Program-made: the position numbers and the translations under genes
Part shown: positions 1 to 7,400 of the stretch, one piece after another
Layout of the letters: the number at the start of each line of letters is the position of its first letter
How positions within the stretch are numbered: position 1 is the stretch's first letter
NCBI GenBank assembly: GCA_002345845.1
Contig: DDWF01000339.1
Coordinates: 728 to 8,815 of the forward strand
Source: Betaproteobacteria bacterium UBA2293
GTDB taxonomy: Bacteria > Pseudomonadota > Gammaproteobacteria > Burkholderiales > Rhodocyclaceae
DNA: 8,088 nucleotides
Direction: 5' to 3'
The notes under the pieces: model-generated
Database searches by the model: none
Seen by the model: the letters and a program-made list of their open reading frames with translations, nothing else
Told to the model about the DNA's origin: nothing

Positions 1-521
1 GTGTCGAGCACCGTGCCGTCGGCCAGCATGACGCGCAGGCCGGCGAGCGTTTTGTAACTGTTCTGTGCCGTGCCGCAGCACATGCCGGAAGCGTTGTTGG
101 CGGCGATGCCGCCGATCTTGCAGGCATTGATCGAGGCCGGATCGGGGCCGATCTTCTTGCCGAACGGCGCCAGTCGGCGATTGACCTCGCCGCCGATGAT
201 GCCGGGGCCGACCTTGACCTTGCTGGCATCGGCGTTCAGTTCGTAAGTCGCGAAGCCTTCGCCGATCAGCGCCAGGATGCCGTCGGTGATGGCCTGGCCG
301 GAGAGGCTGGTGCCGGCGGCGCGGAAGGTGACCGGGGTGTTGTTCCGGCGGGCGACGGCGAGCACCGTTTTGGCATCGGTCTCCGATTCGATGACGGCGA
401 TCACTTGCGGGATCAGACGGTAGAAACTGGCGTCGGTGCCGTAGGCGAGGCGACGCAGGTCGTCGACGATGACCTGGTTTTCCGGCAGGTGCTGGCGGAG
501 GTGCTGGATGAGTTCGGACAT
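1..521 (-). CDS. FAD-binding D-lactate dehydrogenase (Dld-II type), N-terminal part, cut by window edge
   Basis: The minus-strand frame opens with ATG at 521 (MSELIQHLRQ) and stays open to base 1, giving 173 residues of a larger protein. Two FAD-binding PCMH-type signatures are visible: TFRAAGTSLSGQA at residues 65-77, and GPDPASINACKIGGIAANNA at 125-144, followed by SGMCCGTAQNSY. This is the N-terminal FAD_binding_4 domain of the GlcD/DLD superfamily. The MCCGTAQNSY stretch recalls the roughly 930-residue proteins that join the FAD domain to a C-terminal Fe-S domain, such as Shewanella Dld-II. The Fe-S half would lie outside the window. Expected role: membrane-associated oxidation of D-lactate to pyruvate with electrons passed to the quinone pool. 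Placement beside lutACB supports lactate over glycolate, but substrate specificity cannot be read from this fragment. Only a weak Shine-Dalgarno (GAGA) precedes the ATG. It lies downstream of lutB on the same strand, separated by 572 bp holding a palindromic element, so it may need its own promoter. Confidence 0.85.
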   Translation of the reverse strand, partial: MSELIQHLRQHLPENQVIVDDLRRLAYGTDASFYRLIPQVIAVIESETDAKTVLAVARRNNTPVTFRAAGTSLSGQAITDGILALIGEGFATYELNADASKVKVGPGIIGGEVNRRLAPFGKKIGPDPASINACKIGGIAANNASGMCCGTAQNSYKTLAGLRVMLADGTVLD

Positions 522-589
522 GGTTTGGTTGTCTCAGTGGTTATTTTTGGATCGTTCTAGCGCTTGGTTCCGCGCTTGCGGCGCGGGCG

Positions 590-619
590 TACTTTCTTTT
601 GCTTCGCCAAAAGAAAGTA
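590..619. repeat. Left outer hairpin of the palindromic element
   Basis: A perfect 12-bp stem, TACTTTCTTTTG (590-601) with CAAAAGAAAGTA (608-619), closes a 6-nt loop CTTCGC. It is the left counterpart of the hairpin at 1014-1043. No T-tract follows on either strand, so it does not look like a standard intrinsic terminator. Confidence 0.85.
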
Positions 620-649
620 GCCAAAGAAAAGGCGACCCCAGGCTACGCG

Positions 650-664
650 GTCGGCTGCGCCGAC
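650..664. repeat. Left inner hairpin with TGC loop, covarying partner of 969-983
   Basis: The 6-bp stem GTCGGC/GCCGAC encloses the loop TGC. The mirror position in the other arm (969-983) has a different stem, CCGGGC/GCCCGG, around the complementary loop GCA. Pairing is therefore kept while the stem sequence changed. Confidence 0.75.
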
Positions 665-968
665 TCCCCTGCGCTACTCGAAGGGCCGGGCGGCTGCGGA
701 ACTCGGTCTGGCTGCGCCAGCCCTCAGACAGTCCTCGCCGAAAGCCCCCGGCCCTTCTCCGTTGCTCGGCGCTCCACATGGGGACCCCAAAACCCGCCAG
801 TGCGCAACCACCCTTCGTTGATTCTGGCATTCCGCTCGCGCTGCGGCGGTTTTTCGGGCCCCTTGGGAGGCGCCGAGCAACGCAGGGTAGTCGGGGGAAG
901 TCGTCTCGCGTTAGCCGAGCCGCAGGCGAGTTTAGCGAGACGCCCGACTGCCCGAGTAGCGCAGGGGA

Positions 969-983
969 CCGGGCGCAGCCCGG
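969..983. repeat. Right inner hairpin, covarying partner of 650-664
   Basis: The 6-bp stem CCGGGC/GCCCGG surrounds the loop GCA. Its coordinates mirror 650-664 exactly about the element centre (650+983 = 664+969 = 1633, the same sum as the 35-bp outer arms, 566+1067). Confidence 0.75.
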
Positions 984-1013
984 CGCCGACCCAGGGGTGG
1001 CTTTTTCTTTGGC

Positions 1014-1043
1014 TACTTTCTTTTTGCCACCAAAAAGAAAGTA
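1014..1043. repeat. Right outer hairpin of the palindromic element
   Basis: A perfect 13-bp stem, TACTTTCTTTTTG (1014-1026) with CAAAAAGAAAGTA (1031-1043), has a 4-nt loop CCAC. The loop differs from that of the left hairpin while the stem is nearly the same. It lies about 50 bp past the lutB stop codon, so lutB transcripts would run into it. The lack of a U-tract argues against strong intrinsic termination. Confidence 0.85.
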
Positions 1044-1093
1044 CGCCCGCGCCGCAAGCGCGGAACCCACCGGCTGATCCAGCCAACGCCCCA

Positions 1094-2524
1094 TCATCCA
1101 CGCTCTTTCAACATATCCCGCAACCGCTTCGGTGCCGGCTTCAGCGGCGTCCGAACTGTCGTCCACGGCCCCTGACTGGACGGCATCAACCACGAGAAGC
1201 GGCTGCCCGCCCAGGTCGCAAGCCCATAGAGCGTCGGCGACCGATAGACGGTAGCCCAAGCCCGCCAGACAAACGAAACCAATCCGTTGTACCCGGCTCC
1301 TTGCCCACGCATGGCCGGATTGGCATGTGGCGGCGAGAAGGATTCCTCGCGCAAACGCATCAGCAGCTCCGGGATCGGAATCTTCACCGGACAGACTTCA
1401 CCGCAGGCACCACACAGCGAGGACGCGGTAGCCATGGTGGCCGTCGCCTCCAGCCCGAGCATGTGCGGCGAGATGATCTTGCCGATCGGGCCGGGGTAGG
1501 TGGTGCCGTAGGCGTGGCCGCCGATGCGGGTGTAGACCGGACAATGATTCATGCAGGCGCCGCAGCGAATGCATTGCAGGGTCTTGCGCAACTGTTCGTC
1601 GGCGTAGGCCTGGCTACGGCCGTTGTCGAGCAGGACGAGGTGAACCTCCTCGGGGCCGTCTTTCTCGCCGGGTTTTCGTGGCGAGGAGATCATATTGAAG
1701 TAGGTCGAGATGTTCTGGCCGGTTGCAGAGCGGGTGAGCAGCGAGAGCAGGGGCGGCACGTGGGCCAGTTGCTCGACGATCTTCTCGATGCCGGTGATGG
1801 CAACGTGGATGGGCGGCGTCGTGGTGCACATCCGGCCGTTGCCTTCGTTCTCGACCAAGCACAGGGTGCCGGTCTCGGCAATGGCGAAATTGACGCCGGA
1901 AAGGCCGATATCGGCTTCGAGGAATTTCTCGCGCAGGACCTTGCGGCCGATCTGGATCAGCGCATCGACATTGTCGGTGTATTCCACGCCCGGCACTTTC
2001 TCGTGGAAGAGCTTGGCGATCTCTTCCTTGGTCTTGTGGATGGCCGGCATGATGATGTGCGACGGCTTTTCGCCAGCGAGCTGGACGATGTATTCGCCCA
2101 TGTCCGATTCCAGCGCGCCGATGCCGGCGGCCTCGGCCGCATGATTCAGCTCGATTTCCTCGCTGACCATGGATTTGCCCTTGACCATCAGCTTGGCGCC
2201 GACTCTCTGGCAGATACCGAGGATGATCTCGTTGGCTTCGTCCGGCGTCTCGGCCCAATGCACCTGGATGCCGTTCCTGGTCAGGTTTTCTTCCAGACGC
2301 ACCAGCAGTTCGGGCAGCTTGCCAAGGTTGTACTGGCGGATCTGCTCGCCCAGGGTGCGCAGGCTTTCCAGTTCCTCGGCGTCGGGGAACTGGCCGGCAC
2401 GTTTGGTCATCAGGAAATCCATGGCACCGCGGAAGCTCTGGCGCAGGAAGGGGTTGTCTACAACGGCCTTGGCCCGGTCGCGGAAGCCTTCGGAAGGCTT
2501 GAAGTGGATGGGCTGAGCGTTCAT
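1094..2524 (-). CDS. lutB: LutB/LldF, iron-sulfur subunit of the L-lactate oxidation complex
   Basis: A 476-residue protein, a normal length for LutB/LldF. The N-terminal two thirds is a LUD domain. It carries the signature SGVNFAIAETGTLCLVENEG at residues 209-228, followed by TTTPPIHVAITGIEKIV. Towards the C-terminus is a ferredoxin-like pair of cysteine clusters: C318-x2-C321-x2-C324-x3-C328-P, and C371-x2-C374-x3-C378-P (CGACGEVCPVKIP), as expected for the 4Fe-4S electron-transfer region. Together with LutA and LutC it is expected to oxidise L-lactate to pyruvate in the cytoplasm and pass electrons to the respiratory chain. The start ATG (2524) overlaps the lutC stop as ATGA. GGGAGA lies 7 nt upstream, so translation is probably coupled. 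It is the last gene of lutA-lutC-lutB; the palindromic element begins 26 bp past its stop. The family assignment is secure; the exact role in this strain is inferred from characterised Bacillus and Shewanella systems. Confidence 0.96.
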   Translation of the reverse strand: MNAQPIHFKPSEGFRDRAKAVVDNPFLRQSFRGAMDFLMTKRAGQFPDAEELESLRTLGEQIRQYNLGKLPELLVRLEENLTRNGIQVHWAETPDEANEIILGICQRVGAKLMVKGKSMVSEEIELNHAAEAAGIGALESDMGEYIVQLAGEKPSHIIMPAIHKTKEEIAKLFHEKVPGVEYTDNVDALIQIGRKVLREKFLEADIGLSGVNFAIAETGTLCLVENEGNGRMCTTTPPIHVAITGIEKIVEQLAHVPPLLSLLTRSATGQNISTYFNMISSPRKPGEKDGPEEVHLVLLDNGRSQAYADEQLRKTLQCIRCGACMNHCPVYTRIGGHAYGTTYPGPIGKIISPHMLGLEATATMATASSLCGACGEVCPVKIPIPELLMRLREESFSPPHANPAMRGQGAGYNGLVSFVWRAWATVYRSPTLYGLATWAGSRFSWLMPSSQGPWTTVRTPLKPAPKRLRDMLKERG

Positions 2525-3186
2525 TGTTCGTCTCCCAGCAGCAGCACGATCAGTTCCTTCGGGCCATGGGCGCCGTAAGCCAGGGTGACCTGGATGTCGG
2601 CCGTCTTCGAGGGGCCGGAAATGAGCAGGGCGTTGGTCGGCAGGCTGTCTTTCCAGCCCTCGGCCTGGGTCGCCTCGTAGAAGGTGTTGTAGATCTTGGC
2701 GCTGTCGAGCAGCACGATATGCACCGGCGGCACCAGCGACATCAGGCGCGGTTCCCTGGCGTCGGGCCAGAGGATCAGCGTGCCGGTCTCGGCGATGGCG
2801 GCGCGGGCGGCGGTCAGGCTGGCCGGGGTGGCGTGGAACATCTCGGTTTTCCAGGCCTCGATCGGCATGTCATAGGTCGAGCATTCGATGCCCTGGGGTG
2901 GCAGTTCGTCGAGTGCGGCGTCGCCATGCGGCGTTTCCTCGGCGACGAGCAGCTTGTCGATACGGCGGGCGGCCAGCACTTCCCGCAGCTTGGGTAACCA
3001 CGTGGCGGTTGTCACCGCATGCACTTCGGCATGGGCGAATTCGATGCATTGGCGGAAGCGCGCCACCTTCTCGGCGGAGTTCTCGACCGGGCGATGGCCG
3101 GCGAACCAGGCGGCGACATCGGGCTCCGGCTTGGGCAGGTTCGGGGCTGCCTTCAGCTTGGCCAGGATGCGATCACGGGCGCTCAT
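2521..3186 (-). CDS. lutC: LutC/LldG, LUD-domain subunit of the L-lactate oxidation complex
   Basis: A 221-residue protein starting MSARDRILAK. The LUD family signature ARAAIAETGTLILWPDARE spans about residues 127-145, followed by RLMSLVPPVHIVLL. The C-terminal family motif GPSKTADIQ...YGAHGPKEL is at about 191-211. No cysteine clusters are present, as expected for LutC, which works with the iron-sulfur subunits LutA and LutB. The frame stays open upstream to 3423 inside lutA, but the true start is the ATG at 3186. There the family N-terminus begins, a strong GGAGGA lies 7 nt upstream, and the start overlaps the lutA stop codon as ATGA. The lutC stop in turn overlaps the lutB ATG, so all three subunits are likely made in coupled amounts. 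The order E-G-F matches lldEGF of Shewanella and differs from Bacillus lutABC. Confidence 0.95.
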   Translation of the reverse strand: MSARDRILAKLKAAPNLPKPEPDVAAWFAGHRPVENSAEKVARFRQCIEFAHAEVHAVTTATWLPKLREVLAARRIDKLLVAEETPHGDAALDELPPQGIECSTYDMPIEAWKTEMFHATPASLTAARAAIAETGTLILWPDAREPRLMSLVPPVHIVLLDSAKIYNTFYEATQAEGWKDSLPTNALLISGPSKTADIQVTLAYGAHGPKELIVLLLGDEQ

Positions 3187-3965
3187 CGGGCAGTCCTCCG
3201 CAGCAGGAAACTGGCGATGTGTTCGCCGGGCAGACTTGGTTTGGTGCGGCCCTCCTGGGCATCCTTCCAGGCGGCATGGCCGAGGATGTTCATCAGGCAA
3301 CCGCAATCGGCGCTGACCACGCGCTCGGCGCCGGTCGCCTTCAACGATTTCACCTTGTCCTCGACCATGGCGCCGGAGATTTCCGGCTGCTTGATCGAGA
3401 AGGTGCCGCCGAAGCCGCAGCATTCCGATTCGTGGTCTTGCATGGCGACCTTGACCTTGTCGAGGCCGCCGAGCAACTGACGGCCGGTCAGATGGACACC
3501 CATCTCGCGCCGGGCCGAGCAGGAGGTGTGGAGGACGACAGTGCAGTCGCCGCCAGTGTCCTGCGGCTGCCAGTCGAGCACATTGACCAGAAAGTCGGTC
3601 AGCTCATAGATGCGGGCGGAGAGCGCTTCAGCCTGGGCCTTGCGCGCCGGGTCGGCGGCAAAAAGCGTCGGGTAATGGTGTTTCATCATGCCGGCGCAGG
3701 AGCCGGAGGGGACAACCACCGGCCAGTCATTGGGAAACAGCGTTAACTGGTGCGCCGCGACCTTGCGCGCTTCGTCGGGGAAGCCGCTGGTGTAGGCCGG
3801 CTGGCCGCAGCAGGTCTGCTCTTCCGGGAAATGTACGCGCATGCCCAGGCGTTCGAGCAGCGTGATGGCATCCATGCCGGCGCCGGGGAAGAACTGGTCG
3901 ACGACGCAGGTGGCAAAGAAATAGATGTCGGTGGGACGGGGTGAAGCCGGATTGGCGCTGCTCAT
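3183..3965 (-). CDS. lutA: LutA/LldE, CCG-domain iron-sulfur subunit of the L-lactate oxidation complex
   Basis: A 260-residue protein with two cysteine-rich CCG (DUF224) repeats. The first has ATC20 and CCGQPAYTSGF (C52-C53). The second has HTSC149 and CCGFGGTFS (C182-C183), then SADCGCLMN (C221, C223). This architecture is shared with LutA/LldE, GlcF and heterodisulfide reductase HdrB, where the CCG motifs bind Fe-S clusters. Length and context with lutB and lutC identify it as LutA. It is the first gene of the operon. The ATG at 3965 has GGAGA close upstream (3970-3974). Its 3' end overlaps lutC by 4 bp (ATGA). Transcription probably starts from the promoter at 4027-4055 and passes through the PdhR-like box at 3997-4011, so repression by the divergently encoded regulator is likely. 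Confidence 0.95.
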   Translation of the reverse strand: MSSANPASPRPTDIYFFATCVVDQFFPGAGMDAITLLERLGMRVHFPEEQTCCGQPAYTSGFPDEARKVAAHQLTLFPNDWPVVVPSGSCAGMMKHHYPTLFAADPARKAQAEALSARIYELTDFLVNVLDWQPQDTGGDCTVVLHTSCSARREMGVHLTGRQLLGGLDKVKVAMQDHESECCGFGGTFSIKQPEISGAMVEDKVKSLKATGAERVVSADCGCLMNILGHAAWKDAQEGRTKPSLPGEHIASFLLRRTAR

Positions 3966-3996
3966 GTTGTCTCCGTTGTTAATTATTTAACGGTAC

Positions 3997-4011
3997 ATTG
4001 GTAAGACCAAT
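3997..4011. promoter_or_regulatory. Operator O1: perfect PdhR-type box upstream of lutA
   Basis: ATTGGT-AAG-ACCAAT is a perfect 6+6 inverted repeat with a 3-bp centre. It matches the E. coli PdhR consensus (ATTGGT-N3-ACCAAT) and the wider FadR-subfamily TNGT-N3-ACNA pattern. It lies between the predicted lutACB promoter and the lutA start, where a bound regulator would block transcription. That the adjacent GntR protein binds here is inference from protein similarity and position. Confidence 0.85.
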
Positions 4012-4026
4012 AATTCGTGAGGTGAA

Positions 4027-4055
4027 AATTTACGTGAATACCTGTACTTAGTCAA
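4027..4055 (-). promoter_or_regulatory. Predicted sigma-70 promoter for lutACB
   Basis: On the minus strand TTGACT (4050-4055, 5 of 6 to consensus) is followed after exactly 17 bp by TAAATT (4027-4032, 4 of 6). The start of transcription would fall near 4020, giving a leader of about 55 nt that contains operator O1. This is pattern matching only. Confidence 0.55.
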
Positions 4056-4078
4056 TAAACCAAGGGAAATCCCGAGGC

Positions 4079-4107
4079 TTGCAGTTCACCAAAACGCTGA
4101 CTACAAT
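4079..4107 (+). promoter_or_regulatory. Predicted sigma-70 promoter for the regulator and ppsA
   Basis: TTGCAG (4079-4084, a weak -35) is separated by 17 bp from TACAAT (4102-4107, 5 of 6 to the -10 consensus). Transcription would start near 4114, inside operator O2, about 27 nt before the regulator's ATG at 4141. This fits autorepression. If correct, it also rules out the alternative GTG start at 4108. Confidence 0.55.
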
Positions 4108-4109
4108 GT

Positions 4110-4124
4110 GCCGGTCTTACCAAT
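4110..4124. promoter_or_regulatory. Operator O2: diverged PdhR-type box at the regulator's transcription start
   Basis: GCCGGT-CTT-ACCAAT keeps the GGT-N3-ACC core and a perfect right half-site (ACCAAT), while the left half is degenerate. It covers the predicted start of transcription. Its centre is 18 bp from that of O3, so two regulator dimers could bind side by side on nearly the same face of the helix. Confidence 0.6.
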
Positions 4125-4127
4125 CAA

Positions 4128-4142
4128 TGTGGTCATACCAAT
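4128..4142. promoter_or_regulatory. Operator O3: PdhR-type box overlapping the regulator's start codon
   Basis: TGTGGT-CAT-ACCAAT has a perfect TGGT-N3-ACCA core and the same right half-site as O1 and O2. Its last two bases are the A and T of the ATG at 4141. Binding here would block initial elongation of the regulator-ppsA transcript. Confidence 0.6.
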
Positions 4143-4908
4143 GCCGAACAAGGTGCAGGTCCCGCGTATCTCCGATGCCGTTGCCTCGACCCTCGAGCGC
4201 CGTATCCTCGAAGGCTCGCTGAAGCCGGGCGACCGCCTGCCGCCGGAACGCGAACTGGCGCTGGAACTGGGGGTCTCCCGGCCGAGCCTGCGCGAGGCGA
4301 TCCAGAAGCTGGCATCGAAGGGCATGTTGCAGAGTCGTCAAGGTGGTGGCACCTATGTTACGGCAGCTCTCGAGTCCAGTTTCTTCGATCCCTGGCAGGA
4401 GATGATGGGTTCTTACCCGAACCTGCGTGATGACATGCTGGAGTTCCGCCGCATGATCGAAGGGCAGGCGGCCGAGTGGGCCGCCGAGCGGGCAACCGAT
4501 GCCGACCTGCAGCGTCTCGACCAGGCTTTCCAATTATTGTCCGGCTCGTTCGAAAACGACGATACCGAAAAGCGCTCGGCTGCCGACATTGCCTTTCACC
4601 AGGCCATTGGCGACGCCTCGCACAATGTCCTGATCGGCCACCTGTCGGCGGCGCTGTTGCGCCTGATGCACGACAACATCCGCCTCAATCTCGGCGAACT
4701 GAAGACAGTGCCGGCGGCGAGCAAGCTGCTGATGAGCCAGCATGCGGCGATTCATGGTGCCATCGTCGACAGAAAGCCGCAGGCTGCCCGCGCCGCCGCC
4801 GAAACGCACATCGATTTCGTCCGCGAAACATTGGCCCAGACACTGCGCTCCGTCGCCCGCCGGGAAACCGCCGAGCGGCGCCTGAGTACCGATTTTTCAA
4901 CCTCCTGA
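4141..4908 (+). CDS. GntR/FadR-family regulator, PdhR/LldR-like
   Basis: A 255-residue two-domain repressor. The N-terminal winged helix (about residues 8-74) contains LKPGDRLPPERELALELGVS, PSLREAIQKL and RQGGGTYV, very close to E. coli PdhR as I remember it. The C-terminal FCD ligand-binding domain (about 98-235) shows the usual metal-site residues D149-x3-H153, H201 and H223. Expected role: a dimeric DNA-binding repressor that senses a small carboxylate. PdhR senses pyruvate and LldR senses lactate; which applies here cannot be decided from sequence. ATG 4141 is preferred over an in-frame GTG at 4108, because the family N-terminus starts there and the GTG precedes the predicted transcript start. 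No good Shine-Dalgarno precedes either start, so expression is probably low. It is divergent from lutACB, and ppsA follows after 36 bp. PdhR-type boxes on both sides suggest control of lutACB and autoregulation together with ppsA. Confidence 0.9.
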   Translation: MPNKVQVPRISDAVASTLERRILEGSLKPGDRLPPERELALELGVSRPSLREAIQKLASKGMLQSRQGGGTYVTAALESSFFDPWQEMMGSYPNLRDDMLEFRRMIEGQAAEWAAERATDADLQRLDQAFQLLSGSFENDDTEKRSAADIAFHQAIGDASHNVLIGHLSAALLRLMHDNIRLNLGELKTVPAASKLLMSQHAAIHGAIVDRKPQAARAAAETHIDFVRETLAQTLRSVARRETAERRLSTDFSTS

Positions 4909-4944
4909 TTTTCAATCTTTAAATTCGACCCCGAAAGGACTGCA

Positions 4945-7320
<2,376 letters not shown>

Positions 7321-7332
7321 TTGCCGGCAAGA

Positions 7333-7354
7333 GCCGCCCCGGTAATGGGGCGGC
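7333..7354. repeat. GC-rich hairpin just after ppsA
   Basis: The 8-bp perfect stem GCCGCCCC/GGGGCGGC has a 6-nt loop GGTAAT and lies 12 bp past the ppsA stop. No T-tract follows on either strand, so it is not a terminator on its own. It may protect the 3' end of the mRNA or assist the terminator downstream. Confidence 0.6.
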
Positions 7355-7373
7355 CATGCCGTGGCGGAACATG

Positions 7374-7400
7374 AGGCCGGGAGCGATCCCGGCCTTTTTT
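7374..7400 (+). terminator. Rho-independent terminator of the regulator-ppsA transcript
   Basis: A 9-bp perfect stem, AGGCCGGGA (7374-7382) with TCCCGGCCT (7387-7395), is closed by a GCGA (GNRA) tetraloop and followed by an uninterrupted T run (7395-7400). The last T is also the final base of the convergent kinase gene's stop codon. No T run follows the hairpin on the minus strand, so it should work in one direction only. Confidence 0.92.

Larger units (their letters stand above)
566..1067. repeat. Long imperfect palindromic element with nested hairpins, between lutB and the dehydrogenase gene
   Basis: The non-coding stretch 522-1093 is almost filled by one large inverted repeat centred near 816-817. 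The outer 35 bp are a perfect inverted pair (566-600 against 1033-1067). Further matched blocks keep the same register: 613-630 with 1003-1020 (18 bp), 650-664 with 969-983 (paired hairpins), and 666-680 with 953-967 (15 bp, perfect). An inner pair, 761-772 with 870-881, is shifted by 9 bp, so indels have accumulated towards the centre. Each arm folds into its own hairpins. No transposase or credible gene lies inside. Open frames across it encode low-complexity stretches such as KKVAKEKATP and FLWLLSF, which I recall as common spurious translations of a dispersed repeat in beta- and gammaproteobacterial genomes. That recollection cannot be tested here. It may be a non-autonomous mobile element or a REP-like extragenic element; its function is unknown. 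Confidence 0.85.

Noticed and set aside
590..619. Outer hairpins of the palindromic element as a CRISPR repeat or intrinsic terminator
   Set aside because: There is one inverted pair, not a spaced direct-repeat array, and no T-run follows the stems.
534..1259. Overlapping open frames on both strands across the palindromic element (also 469-1077, 599-2578 and 724-1101)
   Set aside because: Their sequence is the translation of the inverted repeat itself, so similar peptides appear on both strands. The longest ones run antisense through lutB. None has a domain or credible start.
3187..3423. Upstream extension of lutC inside lutA
   Set aside because: It merely reads lutA out of frame. The ATG at 3186 has a strong GGAGGA and ATGA overlap and gives the family's normal N-terminus.
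4064..4073. Short inverted repeat GGGA-AA-TCCC as a regulator site
   Set aside because: It has only four paired bases, is not repeated, and resembles no operator relevant to these genes.
4056..4092. Further ACCAA/TTGGT half-sites (4059-4063 and 4088-4092) as extra operators
   Set aside because: Each lacks a matching GGT or ACC half at the required 3-bp spacing, so they are not palindromic boxes.
4108..4140. GTG at 4108 as start of the regulator
   Set aside because: It would precede the predicted transcript start, has no ribosome site, and adds residues not expected for the family. The ATG at 4141 gives a typical N-terminus.
7333..7354. GC-rich hairpin after ppsA as an intrinsic terminator
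   Set aside because: The stem is strong, but no T-run follows on either strand. The true terminator is the next hairpin at 7374-7400.
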